Position numbers and translations under genes: made by a program
Shown here: in pieces, positions 15,991-24,764 of the stretch
Layout of the letters: every line of letters starts with the position of its first letter
How positions within the stretch are numbered: the first letter of the stretch is position 1
The notes under the pieces: generated by a model
What the model was told of the DNA's origin: nothing
Databases searched by the model: none
Seen by the model: the letters and a program-made list of their open reading frames with translations, nothing else
NCBI GenBank assembly: GCA_965248805.1
Contig: CBDFKJ010000005.1
Span: 186,001-250,000, forward strand
DNA from: CBDFKJ01 sp965248805
GTDB taxonomy: Bacteria; Pseudomonadota; Alphaproteobacteria; UBA6615
DNA length: 64,000 nt
Direction: 5' to 3'

Positions 15991-16794
15991 ATGGAGGGGC
16001 CGCCATTCGACCTGCCGGAGCATCAGCCCGGATCGGTGTGGCTGGTCGGCGCCGGGCCCGGCGATCCGGGACTATTGACCCTGTACGCATTGCACGCGTT
16101 GCGGCAAGCCGACGCCGTGGTCCACGACGCGCTGATCGACCCACGTGTCCTGGAGCTTGCCCGCCCGGGGGCGGCGCGAGTGTTCGCCGGCAAACGCGGT
16201 GGCCGGCCGTCGCCGACCCAGCCCGACATTTCGGCGCAGCTTGTGGCGCTGGCGCGCGCGGGCAAGCGGGTGCTGCGGCTGAAGGGCGGCGATCCGTTCG
16301 TGTTCGGGCGCGGCGGCGAGGAAGCGCTGGCGCTGGTTGCCGCCGGCGTGCCGTTCCGCGTCGTGCCGGGCCTGACCGCCGGTGTCGCCGCGCCGGCCTA
16401 TGCCGGCATTCCGCTGACCCATCGCGGCATCAATTCCGCGGTCACGCTGCTGACCGGCCACGACGCGGGCGCCGAGTTGAACTGGCCGGCGATCGCCGCC
16501 GGCTCGCCGGTCATCGTCGGCTATATGGCACTGGCCAATATGGAACGCATTGCCGCCGCACTGATCCGGCACGGACGCGACCCGGCGGAGCCGACCGCGC
16601 TGATCGCCAATGCAACGATGCCCGAGCAACGGATCATCGAAACCACGCTGGGCCGCGCCGGTGACGATGCCGCAACCCTGGCGACGCCGGCACTGATGGT
16701 CATTGGCGAGGTCGTGCGCCTGCGCGCCGGCGTCGACTGGCACGGCGCCCTCACCGGCCGCCGCCTGATCGCCGATCCGTTACGTCGCGAGTAG
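15991..16794 (+). CDS. cobA: Uroporphyrinogen-III C-methyltransferase (SUMT)
   Basis: CobA makes precorrin-2 from uroporphyrinogen III, the branch point to cobalamin and sirohaem. The 267 residues include VWLVGAGPGDPGLLTLYAL, VLRLKGGDPFVFGRGGEEA and the FRVVPGLTAGVAAPAYAG segment of SUMT enzymes. No CysG-type dehydrogenase/ferrochelatase domain is attached. ATG 15991 is chosen because the conserved loop then lies near residue 18; an open frame extends upstream into the divergent cbiD. The broken tRNA-Arg at the accessory-region border follows 24 bases after its stop. Confidence 0.93.
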   Translation: MEGPPFDLPEHQPGSVWLVGAGPGDPGLLTLYALHALRQADAVVHDALIDPRVLELARPGAARVFAGKRGGRPSPTQPDISAQLVALARAGKRVLRLKGGDPFVFGRGGEEALALVAAGVPFRVVPGLTAGVAAPAYAGIPLTHRGINSAVTLLTGHDAGAELNWPAIAAGSPVIVGYMALANMERIAAALIRHGRDPAEPTALIANATMPEQRIIETTLGRAGDDAATLATPALMVIGEVVRLRAGVDWHGALTGRRLIADPLRRE

Positions 16795-16818
16795 TCGTTG
16801 AGAGGATGGTTTTCTGGC

Positions 16819-16852
16819 GCGCCCGTAGCTCAGTGGATAGAGCGTCGGCCTC
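16819..16852 (+). pseudogene. 5' half of a tRNA-Arg gene, cut in the anticodon loop
   Basis: The 34 bases match the acceptor strand (GCGCCCG), D arm (GCTCAGTGGATAGAGC) and the 5' strand of the anticodon stem ending GTCGGCCTC of bacterial tRNA-Arg, most like the CCG isoacceptor. After C16852 the sequence departs from any tRNA, so the anticodon, T arm and 3' acceptor strand are absent here. It marks the left border of the accessory region. Confidence 0.75.
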
Positions 16853-16979
16853 AATCGAGCGACCCTCCGGCGAGCGCCTGACCGGCACGTAGCCGACCAC
16901 CTTGCTATCTGGCTGACTCGGGAGGTACCAGCGCAACCGGGCGGACGGGCCATTGCGCCCGCCCGTTCGCCCGAAAATT

Positions 16980-17540
16980 TCAAAAAGAAAGAAGTCCGTC
17001 CTCCTCGACTTGTATTATGCTTGGCGGGAGCAATGTCACCGTCCCGCTCGGCTCGTCGAAGTGTACTTTCGCAACCTTGTGGAGGGGCTTCACGACCTTC
17101 GACTTGAATACGCTCTTGTTGCTGTGCTCGGTCCAGGCAAATAGGTGGTCGAGCTGCGCCTTGCCAACAGAGGCATAGAGAAGGACCCGCGCCCTTTCGT
17201 TCATCTTGAGGCTCGTGTTGAGCACGCGCTTGGTTTCTCCCTCGGTCCAGACGACGAGAAAGCTGCGTTCGGTTACCGACTCGATCAAATCTCTGGCCAC
17301 CGTGGTATCCATGCTGCCAAAGTTACGCACCAGCTCGGCCATGAGCCATTTTGCCGCCCGGATCATGAACTCCGCATCCATGTGATTGGGGTCGACATCG
17401 CTGCCGACGCGTCCAATGTCGCGGTTGTTTCGCAATTCGTAGACGGCGGTCAGGACGCGTGGCACCTGGATCCAGAGTAGACCGCCCGTGCAGCCTGTTA
17501 TTTTGTTCCAGCTTTTTGCAGTCGTCCACCATGTTCTTGG
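16980..17540 (-). pseudogene. C-terminal fragment of an unrecognised conserved protein
   Basis: About 165 residues in one frame read PRVLTAVYELRNNRDIGRVG, SDVDPNHMDAEFMIRAAKWL, then a helix-rich tail ending VTLLPPSIIQVEE. This looks like the C-terminal domain of a family I recall without a firm name, often near defence or regulatory genes. Upstream of about 17500 the frame probably shifts by one base (VDDCKKLEQ in the neighbouring frame), and at about 17547 it is cut by an IS5 remnant, so the N-terminus is lost. Confidence 0.5.
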
Positions 17541-17546
17541 GCTCCG

Positions 17547-17867
17547 GCTGTTTCCGTTCATCGAGGTGATCTACGCTGACGGCGGCTACCAGGGACCAAA
17601 GATGGCTGCCGTGGTGGCGAAGACCGGCGCCTGGCGGCTGGAGATCGTCAAGCGCAACAGCGTGCCGCGCTTCGAGGTGCTGCCGAAGCGCTGGATCGTC
17701 GAGCGCACCTTCGCCTGGATCGTCCGTTGCCGCCGGCTGGCGCGCGACTTCGAACGCCACGTCCGTTCTGTCGTCGCTTTCATCCACCTCGCCATGATCC
17801 GCATCATGCTGCGACGCTTGACCCGGCCAAGCCCTTGCTCGTGAATCTCTACTTCCCGGAACGGCTC
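17547..17867 (+). mobile_element. Right-end remnant of an IS5-family element
   Basis: The 321 bases are nearly identical to 18498-18818 of the neighbouring full element, covering the last third of the transposase gene (from IEVIYADGGYQGP) and the right inverted repeat. The left part is missing. The full IS5-family copy begins three bases beyond its end, having used the TTA next to it as target. Confidence 0.85.
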
Positions 17868-17870
17868 TTA

Positions 17871-18818
17871 GAGCGGTTCCGGAAAGTTTTTGAGTCGTCG
17901 GAATCGGTTGTGTTTTATTGTCTGTCACCTGTCCAACTGCTTTGGGGTGCCCGATGTGGAAGCCTGAACACCGCGCGGCCGCCGACCGTGGCCGGCTTCG
18001 CTATCCGAGTGATCTGACCGACGCCGAATGGGCGCTGATCGAGCCGCTGATCCCACCGGCGAAGCACGGTGGGCGTAAGCGGACGGTCGATGTCCGCGAA
18101 GTCCTGAACGGCATCTTCTACGTGCTGTCGACCGGCTGCCAGTGGACCGCGCTGCCCAAGGACCTGCCGCCGAAGAGCACGGTGTACGACTACTTCGACC
18201 TGTGGGAATGGGACGGCACCCTGGCTCGCATCCATCATGAGCTCTACGTGGCGGTGCGCGAGCGCGCGGGCCGCGAAGCCAGTCCGAGCGCGGCCATCAT
18301 CGACAGCCAGAGCGCCAAAGCGGCGCAAAAAGGGGGGCGTCGATCGATCCGCAGGGCTTCGACGCGGGCAAGAAGCTCACCGGCCGCAAGCGGCACATCC
18401 TGGTCGATACGCTCGGCCTGATGCTGGGCCTCGTCGTGCATCCCGGCAACGTGCAGGACCGCGATGGCGCGGCCACACTGCTGCGCCGGACACGCCGGCT
18501 GTTTCCGTTCATCGAGGTGATCTACGCCGACGGCGGCTACCAGGGACCAAAGATGGCTGCCGTGGTGGCGAAGACCGGCGCCTGGCGGCTGGAGATCGTC
18601 AAGCGCAACAGCGTGCCGCGCTTCGAGGTGCTGCCGAAGCGCTGGATCGTCGAGCGCACCTTCGCCTGGATCGTCCGTTGCCGCCGGCTGGCGCGCGACT
18701 TCGAACGCCACGTCCGTTCTGTCGTCGCTTTCATCCACCTCGCCATGATCCGCATCATGCTGCGACGCTTGACCCGGCCAAGCCCTTGCTCGTGAATCTC
18801 TACTTCCCGGAACGGCTC
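17871..18818 (+). mobile_element. IS5-family (IS427/IS1031-like) insertion sequence, complete ends
   Basis: A 948-bp element with terminal inverted repeats GAGCGGTTCCGGAAAG (left) and GAGCCGTTCCGGGAAG (right, reverse complement), 14 of 16 matching. It is flanked by TTA at 17868-17870 and 18819-18821, a 3-bp target duplication as expected for this IS5 subgroup. The target lay exactly beside the right end of an older copy of the same element. Confidence 0.88.
17954..18795 (+). CDS. IS5-family transposase in two overlapping frames
   Basis: The first frame (17954 onward) gives RYPSDLTDAEWALIEPLIPP and ends its homology at IIDSQSAKAAQKGG; the second frame resumes with IDPQGF and runs to 18795 through YADGGYQGP and WIVERTFAWI. 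Joining them needs a -1 shift at AAAAAGGGGGGC (18327-18338). Members of this IS5 subgroup are known to use programmed frameshifting, so this may be functional; a one-base mutation would look the same. Start ATG 17954 follows the usual family N-terminus. Confidence 0.75.
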
Positions 18819-18879
18819 TTAGGTTTATTAGGACGCTGTGTTAGCGCCGACCCCGCCGCTGTCTTCTGAATTTTCGTAG

Positions 18880-19060
18880 ATTTGGGATTTCGCAGAACGC
18901 GGGCCGCTGCGGACGCTCGTGACTTCCTTGTTTGGTCTCTTTGCCATCTCAGGACTGGCAGTAGTTCAATATGATTATCTCGATATATTAGCGAACGGTC
19001 CGCTGTCGGTCAACATCCTCTTCGAACGAACCGTGCCTATCCGCTTGACGCATACACCCA
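18880..19060 (+). pseudogene. Open frame with one membrane segment, unrecognised fragment
   Basis: Between the IS5 element and an IS1595 remnant an open frame reads LVTSLFGLFAISGLAVVQYD, a convincing membrane helix, followed by LANGPLSVNILFERTV. There is no good start codon; GTG 18919 is the first candidate. It may be a residue of a small membrane protein. The GC content is lower than in the core chromosome. Confidence 0.3.
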
Positions 19061-19098
19061 CTAGGGATAGGTTGTGTGCGTACAACGGATAGTGGGTC

Positions 19099-19374
19099 AT
19101 GGACGTTCTCGACCGCACCGACCTGCCCTTCCCGCAATCCCTCCCCGAGTTTCAGCGACTTTTCTCCGACGATGCGGCGTGCGCCGCCTACCTGGAAAGG
19201 GCTCGCTGGGGTGACGGGTTCGCCTGCCCGCGCTGCGGCGTCGTGGGTGAACCTTTCCGCATCGCCACGCGGCCTGGCGTCCTGACCTGTCGCGCTTGCC
19301 GCCGCCAGACGGGATTGACCGTCGGCACGGTCATGGAGCGCAGCCACACGCCTTTGAGCACGTGGTTTTGGGCT
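19099..19374 (+). pseudogene. IS1595-family transposase, N-terminal fragment
   Basis: About 92 residues match the N-terminus of IS1595 (ISXO2-like) transposases: a zinc ribbon with CPRCG and CRACRRQTGLT, then VGTVMERSHTPLSTWFWA. The DDE catalytic domain is absent. The sequence joins a broken acetyltransferase gene on the other strand at about 19370-19374, so a deletion has removed the rest of the element. Confidence 0.8.
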
Positions 19375-19824
19375 GAAAGCCCAGCCTCTCGTACAAATGA
19401 ATGGCAGGGTTGTAGACCTCCACGTGGATAGACACGCACTGACCTGCGCCAGCGGCCTCGTCGAGAAGCGCCTGCATCAGGCGGCCGCCATAGGCGCGCG
19501 CCCCGTATTCCGGCGCGAGTGTATGTCGAGAATGTTGATTTCATCCGGCCAGCGCGCGACATAAAGATGTCCGATTGCCTTGCCCGCCTGCTCGATGATG
19601 TCAAAACGCGCCTTCGCATAGTGCTCGTGGTAGTACTTGCGCTGGGCAGCAAACTGCATGCGAAGAAAGTCCTGCGTCTCTTGCTCCGTCCAGTTCACCA
19701 TCTCCATCTCGTCGGCGCGGTTGCTGGAATAGAGGTCGTAGACGAATTCCAAATCTTCGCCATGTTCCGGACGCAGGACGAAACCCGCCAGCGTCCGGAT
19801 ACCTTCACCGGGTTTCTTGGCCAT
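19372..19824 (-). pseudogene. GNAT N-acetyltransferase, frameshifted and truncated
   Basis: The frame from ATG 19824 gives a GNAT N-terminus (LRPEHGEDLEFVYDLYSS) and strand KAIGHLYVARWPDEINILDI. Around 19525 a single-base change moves the homology into another frame, which continues LAPEYGARAYGGRLMQALLD, HVEVYNPAIHLYERLGF and then stops at the IS1595 remnant. The acetyl-CoA loop is thus out of frame, and the protein should be inactive. Confidence 0.7.
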
Positions 19825-19861
19825 ATTTGAATCGCGCCGCCGGCGGTTAAACTCGGCCGCA

Positions 19862-20116
19862 CTATCCAATTTCATGACACCCCGCATCTCTTCCCAACTC
19901 AGCAAAGACGCCAAGGTCGGCCTCGCCGCCGGCGAAGGGATCAGGGAATGATCCCGCAACGGATGCGTTGAGGAACTCGATAAGACGCTCGATCTGGGTT
20001 GTGCAAAGCGCCAGACCCCCGTCGGCGTCTTGCGCCCACGAAGCGCTCAGGGTCGCGAAGGCAAGCCCCAATGGGGCGAGCGCGCCGAACACGTGGCGAA
20101 GCCGATTGTGCCGCAT
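19862..20116 (-). CDS. Small exported protein of unknown function, possibly truncated
   Basis: An 84-residue open frame with a signal peptide (VFGALAPLGLAFATLSASWA, probable cleavage before QD), then LALCTTQIERLIEFLNAS with one cysteine. No family is recognised. The IS256 end starts about ten bases upstream, so the promoter or part of the gene may have been lost. ATG 20116 gives the best signal peptide. Confidence 0.4.
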   Translation of the reverse strand: MRHNRLRHVFGALAPLGLAFATLSASWAQDADGGLALCTTQIERLIEFLNASVAGSFPDPFAGGEADLGVFAELGRDAGCHEIG

Positions 20117-21364
20117 TTTTCCGATCGTGTCCCATGGAGTGGTGTAGCTGACGGCAGATGGCCGCGCGCTCCGGCATGGGCCGGGATGATCAGCGTGCGA
20201 CAGCTGGCAGGCTGATGAGAGGATCATCATTCATCTGGGCGATGGTTTCCAGGGTCATGTATCTGGCCCGTTGCACGACCCACTCATCGTTCTGTTCGAG
20301 CAGGAGCGCGCCGACCAGCCGGACGATGGCATCATCGTTGGGGAAAATGCCGACGACGTCGGTCCTGCGCTTGATCTCGCCGTTGAGGCGCTCGATCGGA
20401 TTGGTGCTGTGCAGCTTGGCGCGATGCTCCTTGGGGAAGGTCATGTATGCCAACACATCGGGCTCGGCGTCGTCCATGATGGCGGCAAGCTTCGGGACCT
20501 TCGTTCGGATCTGATCGGCGACGGCACGCCATTGAAGGCTCGCCGCCTCGGCCGTCCCCTGTGCGAACGCGGTGGCGATGAAGGCCGAGACGACGCGCCG
20601 CCCGTTCTTCCCGGCATGGGCGAGCACGTTGCGCATGAAGTGGACGCGGCAACGCTGCCATGTGGCGCACAGCACCTTGGTGACGGCGGCCTTCAAGCCT
20701 TCATGCGCATCGGAGACGACGAGCTTGACGCCGCGCAGTCGCGTCAGCTTGCGCAGGAACTCCGTCCAGATCGGCTCGGCCTCGGAGGTGCCGATCTCCA
20801 TGCCCAGCACCTCGCGCCGGCCGTCGCTGTTGACGCCGACGGCGATGATGACGGCGACCGACACGATGCGTCCGCCGCGACGGACCTTCAGATAGGTCGC
20901 GTCGATCCACAGGTACGGCCAGTCACCTTCGATCGGCCGCTCCAGAAAAGCCTTCACCTTGCCGTCGATCTCCTCGCACAGCCGGCTGACCTGGCTCTTC
21001 GAGATGCCGCTCATGCCCATCGCCTTGACCAGGTCGTCGACCGACCGCGTCGAGATGCCCTGGACATAGGCTTCCTGGATAACAGCGGTCAGCGCCTTCT
21101 CGGCCATGCGGCGCGGCTCAAGAAAGCTCGGGAAGAAGGAGCCCTTCCTCAGCTTGGGAATGCGCAGCTCGACGGTCGCCGCCCGCGTCTCCCAGTCGCG
21201 GTCACGGTAGCCGTTGCGCTGAGCCTGCCGCAGCGGGTTCCTCTCGCCATAGGCGGCGCCAGTAGACGCGCCCACCTCCAGTTCCATCAACCGCTCGGCG
21301 GCAAAGCCGATCATCTCACGCAACAGATCGGCGTCCGCTGACTTTTCCACAAGCGTGCGCAGGT

Positions 21365-22654
21365 GGAGACCTCCAACAACCGGGGGATTTGACGAAGATT
21401 TTGGTGTGCTGTCCGACTTTCGCTGAGATCGGCGGTGTTGACGTCCGCAACCATCCGCCGTTTCGTTCTCGGCGGAGGGTTTTGGCGCTATTCAGGCGGA
21501 CTCATACCATGGCGGCCCTGCGCTCATGGAAGATCAGACGCTGGAAATTGTAAGCCAGGTTGGCGAGGCCGATCTTGGCCTCCGCCCGCTTGAGCCCGAT
21601 GGTACGGATGAAAAGGCCCATGCGATCCTTCTGCTGGGCGAAGACGTGCTCCACATGCGCACGGACCGCTGACTTGCGGGCATTGGCCTGGGCGGTCGCC
21701 TTGGGCATGGCCCGGCCCGGCGGCTTCTTGCGGTGGATGTGGGAGACCCGACCCTTGCCGGCCAGCCACGCCTCGTTGGCCTTCGAGCGATAGGCGCTGT
21801 CAGCCCACACGCCGGCGGCCAGATTGTCGCCGGTGACGAGCTGACGCAACATCTTGCCGTCATGGCGGGCGGCATCGGTCACAGCCGAGCTGCGGATGAA
21901 GCCGTAGGCCCGATCGATGACGACATGATTCTTGTAGCCGAACACCGGGATCGCGATGTCGGGCATGCGCCGTTGCGACCCGGCGGGGTTCTTGCGCCGC
22001 CCGGTCTTCACCGTCCACCGCGCATCCGTGTCCTTCTGCGCCGCCTTGGCTGGCTGATCGGGCCAGACCTCGGACGCGCTCTTGCCCGCCTTGATCGCCC
22101 GCTTCTCGTCATCGCTGTGGCGCTGCTTGGGCGCCGATACCAACGTCGCATCGACGATCTGCCCGCCCATCGCCAGATAGCCGCACCGGCGCAATTCGCC
22201 ATCGAAGGCGGCAAACAGCTTATCCATCGCCCCGGCCCGGACCAGACGCTCGCGAAAGGTCCATATGGTGTTGCGGTCCGGCGTCGGCGCTCCGAGATCG
22301 AAGCCTAGGAAGCGAAGCCAGCTCAAGCGATCGCGGATCAGAAACTCCATCCGCTCGTCACTCACCGTGTGCCGCGCGGCCAGGATCAGAACCTTGAGCA
22401 TCGCCACCGCATCGTAGGCCGGGCGGCCACCTTTCGATCCGTCCGAATAGCCCAGCGCCGCCTCAAGCGGCGCGCGGAAAATCTTGAAGTCGACGACCTT
22501 TGCCAGCACCTCCAACGGATCACCCGTCGCCGAAAGCTTTCGAAGATGATCCGGTAAGCCGAACAGACCAGCCTGCCTCATCAATACCTCCTCAAACCGA
22601 ACCGCCGTAGAGAATCACAACGAGGCAAAATTCACGAGGTAAATGGAGGCGTCC
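21365..22654 (-). mobile_element. IS5-family insertion sequence nested in IS256
   Basis: A 1290-bp element with short inverted ends (GGAGACCTCC left, GGACGCCTCC as reverse complement of the right) and a 4-bp target duplication, AGGT, at 21361-21364 and 22655-22658. The target lay after codon 8 of the IS256 transposase gene, so this insertion is younger than the IS256 copy. Confidence 0.8.
21502..22584 (-). CDS. IS5-family transposase, full length
   Basis: A 360-residue protein with the N-terminal domain RPAYDAVAMLKVLILAARHT and the DDE elements: IVDATLVSAPKQR (first Asp), VWADSAYRSKANEAWL (second Asp), and the terminal HVEHVFAQQKDRMGL with the Glu. The frame is intact, so it may be active. 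A putative ATG at 22584 begins MMRQAGLFGLPDHLRKL. Confidence 0.88.
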   Translation of the reverse strand: MMRQAGLFGLPDHLRKLSATGDPLEVLAKVVDFKIFRAPLEAALGYSDGSKGGRPAYDAVAMLKVLILAARHTVSDERMEFLIRDRLSWLRFLGFDLGAPTPDRNTIWTFRERLVRAGAMDKLFAAFDGELRRCGYLAMGGQIVDATLVSAPKQRHSDDEKRAIKAGKSASEVWPDQPAKAAQKDTDARWTVKTGRRKNPAGSQRRMPDIAIPVFGYKNHVVIDRAYGFIRSSAVTDAARHDGKMLRQLVTGDNLAAGVWADSAYRSKANEAWLAGKGRVSHIHRKKPPGRAMPKATAQANARKSAVRAHVEHVFAQQKDRMGLFIRTIGLKRAEAKIGLANLAYNFQRLIFHERRAAMV

Positions 22655-22779
22655 AGGTTCATCATGTCATCGGTCATCGGTGGTCCTTCCGGTCAAAGGT
22701 TGGTGTCGCAACCAGACCCTACCGGAAAGCGCCGATGACCAATGCGCGCCGAGCTACACCACTTCCGGGGACATCACCC

Positions 22780-23049
22780 GCTATACTCTCGGATCGAAAT
22801 GCCGACCTTATGAATGTCTATAAAGCAAGCCAGCAAGACCGGCAGATGGTATCTCGCGATTTGCGTTGCCACTATCGCAACCACAGTAAGAGTTACTATT
22901 ACCTCGAAAGAAACCGAGTGCGACGGGCTTCGCACCAGCGCGCGTCGCAGTTGATCTACCTAAACCGCACGTGCTGGAACGGACTCTACCGCGTCAACCT
23001 CCGAGGTGAGTTCAATGTGCCCATTGGCACCAAGAATTCAGTCCTTCTA
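22780..23049 (+). pseudogene. Internal fragment of a D12-class DNA adenine methylase
   Basis: The frame gives AILSDRNADLMNVYKASQ, then RASQLIYLNRTCWNGLYRVN and GEFNVPIGTKNSVL, matching the middle of Dam-type N6-adenine methyltransferases. The N-terminal SAM-binding part with its DPPY motif is missing. The fragment is bounded by the IS256 end on the left and by an IS630 element inserted at CTAG on the right. It cannot be functional. Confidence 0.75.
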
Positions 23050-23898
23050 GTGGATTGATTCCAACGTTTGGAACCCTCGGTTTTGGGCTGCGATGATGTC
23101 GTCGGGGTCGGCTTTCCATATGAATGGCTGTGGGTTGGCCGCATTGTATTCGCGGACGAAGCGGTTGATTGCGGCCTGGAGATCGACGACGGAATGGAAG
23201 ACGCCGTGCTTGAGCCGCCGCCGGGTGAGTTTTGCGAAGAAGCCCTCGACGGCATTGAGCCACGAGCAGGAGGTCGGTGTGAAGTGGAAAGTCCAGCGCG
23301 GATGGCGGGCGAGCCAGGCGCGGACCTTGTCCTTGTTGTGCGCCGCGTAGTTGTCGACGATCGCGTGGATGGCCTTGTCCGCCGGCACCGTGCGCTCGAT
23401 GCGGTTGAGGAAGCGGATGAACTCCTGATGGCGGTGGCGCTGCATGTTCTGGCCGATCACCGTTCCGTCCAGAACGTTGAGCGCCGCAAACAGCGTGGTC
23501 GTGCCGTGCCGTTTGTAGTCATGGTGCCGGCGCGTCCCTTCTTCATCGGCAGACCGGCGGTCGAGCGCCTGGATCTGTGACTTCTCATCGATCGACAACA
23601 CCACCGCATGGGCCGGCGGGTCGACATACAGGCCGACGATATCGGTGAGTTTCTCGGCGAAGGCAGGGTCGGTCGACAGCTTGAAGTTGCGCCAGCGGTG
23701 CGGGCTGAGACCGTGAGCCTTCCAGATCGCCTGCACCGTCGAGGCGGCAATACCGGCCGCCCTGGCCATCGCGCGCAACGTCCAGTGGGTCGCCTCAAAC
23801 GGCGGCGGTTGCTGCGTCAGGCGCACGATCTCGGCGACACGATCGAGCGGGACCGGCGCCTTGCCGGTCGCACACCACAGCAAAATACGGAATCCCAA
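23047..23898 (-). CDS. IS630-family transposase, short form (copy A)
   Basis: The catalytic DDE domain is complete: VVLSIDEKSQIQALDR (first Asp), AIHAIVDNYAAHNKDKVRAW (second Asp) and SWLNAVEGFFAKLTRRRL (Glu). The family usually has about 350 residues with an N-terminal helix-turn-helix of about 70-100 residues; that part is missing because the element's end lies there. No ATG starts the frame inside the element, and TTG 23898 is a candidate. Confidence 0.75.
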   Translation of the reverse strand: MGFRILLWCATGKAPVPLDRVAEIVRLTQQPPPFEATHWTLRAMARAAGIAASTVQAIWKAHGLSPHRWRNFKLSTDPAFAEKLTDIVGLYVDPPAHAVVLSIDEKSQIQALDRRSADEEGTRRHHDYKRHGTTTLFAALNVLDGTVIGQNMQRHRHQEFIRFLNRIERTVPADKAIHAIVDNYAAHNKDKVRAWLARHPRWTFHFTPTSCSWLNAVEGFFAKLTRRRLKHGVFHSVVDLQAAINRFVREYNAANPQPFIWKADPDDIIAAQNRGFQTLESIH

Positions 23899-23927
23899 TT
23901 CGGACTCTTTCGTTCCGATCCCTCCAC
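23050..23927 (-). mobile_element. IS630-family element copy A (878 bp)
   Basis: Inverted ends are GTGGATTGATTCCAACG and GTGGAGGGATCGGAACG, and the element is bounded by TA on both sides (23048-23049 and 23928-23929) within CTAG, the TA target duplication of IS630/Tc1-type elements. Copies B (29987-30871), C (31355-31763, cut) and D (37109-37986) are almost identical. Confidence 0.88.
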
Positions 23928-23960
23928 TAGCGCCTCTATTCAAGCGAACTGCTGCGCCAG

Positions 23961-24686
23961 GTGCGCGATAGTCCGATTCCGCGGCACGTCGGCATCATCT
24001 TGGATGGCAATCGTCGGTTCGCGCGGAAATGGGGGCTGGAGTCGGCCAAGGAGGTCTATCGGCTTGGTGCCGAAAAGCTCGAAGAAGTTCTCGATTGGTG
24101 CGACGAACTCGGCATAGTTGCGGTTACACTGTGGGTTTGCTCAACCGACAACCTCTCCCGCCCTCCGGAGGAGGTTTCCGGCATCCTGAACGCGGTCGAG
24201 GGTCGGTTGATGGCTCTTCTCGACAATCCGGAAGTGCACAGGCGCCGCATCCGTATCCGTGCCGCCGGCCGGCTGGAGCTACTTCCGGTGCCGCTCATCG
24301 CAGCCATCCGCGCCGCGGAGGCCGCGACAGCGGACTATAGCGACCAAGTTCTAACGATCGCGGTGGCCTACAGCGGCCGCGAGGAGATCGCCGACGCGGT
24401 CAAACGCTTGGTGCATGATCGTATGGCGGTTCTCGGCAATCTGGAAAGCGCGCTGGCGGACATCACGCCCGAGGCCATCGGGCGATATGTCTATACCGCC
24501 GATCTGCCGGATCCGGATTTGATCATCCGCACGAGCGGCGAAATCCGCCTATCGGGTTTTCTGCTGTGGCAAAGCGCCTATAGCGAGTATTACTTTTCCG
24601 ACGTGTATTGGCCGGCGTTTCGGAAGATCGATTTCTTGCGGGCGATCCGCTCGTTCCAACAACGTCGCCGCCGCTTTGGCCAGTAA
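23961..24686 (+). CDS. Isoprenyl (undecaprenyl-type) diphosphate synthase, probably 5'-truncated
   Basis: A cis-prenyltransferase that elongates farnesyl or related diphosphates with isopentenyl diphosphate. It shows PRHVGIILDGNRRFARKWG with the catalytic Asp, LWVCSTDNLSRPPEEV and the C-terminal DLIIRTSGEIRLSGFLLWQS. Coding-like sequence (RLYSSELLRQ) continues in frame upstream of the GTG start at 23961 to the edge of IS630 copy A at 23930, so the original N-terminus was probably lost. It may still be translated from the GTG. In this region it could have served exopolysaccharide lipid carriers. Confidence 0.75.
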   Translation: MRDSPIPRHVGIILDGNRRFARKWGLESAKEVYRLGAEKLEEVLDWCDELGIVAVTLWVCSTDNLSRPPEEVSGILNAVEGRLMALLDNPEVHRRRIRIRAAGRLELLPVPLIAAIRAAEAATADYSDQVLTIAVAYSGREEIADAVKRLVHDRMAVLGNLESALADITPEAIGRYVYTADLPDPDLIIRTSGEIRLSGFLLWQSAYSEYYFSDVYWPAFRKIDFLRAIRSFQQRRRRFGQ

Positions 24687-24764
24687 GCTTGCTGTGCGGT
24701 GTGTCCCGAGCGCGCCACCGGTTGCGCGTACAACCCATCGGCATCGCGGGCGAAGCGAAGCGCG

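Larger units (their letters stand above)
20190..22677 (-). pseudogene. IS256-family transposase, split by IS insertion
   Basis: The main part (21360 down to 20190) has the family core: VELRIPKLRKGSFFPSFLEP, first Asp in WIDATYLK, second Asp in VVSDAHEGLK and the Glu in STNPIERLNGEIKRR. The first eight codons (MTDDMMNL, from ATG 22677) lie on the far side of the IS5-family insert and rejoin in frame as RTLVEKSADADLL. A downstream GTG at 21350 could still start a nearly full-length protein. Confidence 0.8.
20127..22773 (-). mobile_element. IS256-family element interrupted by an IS5-family element
   Basis: The two ends share an inverted repeat around AGTGGTGTAGCT: at about 20127-20150 on the plus strand and, reversed, at about 22752-22775. 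Removing the nested element at 21365-22654 and one AGGT restores a normal IS256 layout with an intact transposase frame. End coordinates are approximate to a few bases and no target duplication was established. Confidence 0.7.

Noticed and set aside
23068..23580. Repeated 85-190 codon frames antisense to every IS630 copy
   Set aside because: They appear only because the transposase strand is GC-rich; they recur with each copy and have no family resemblance.
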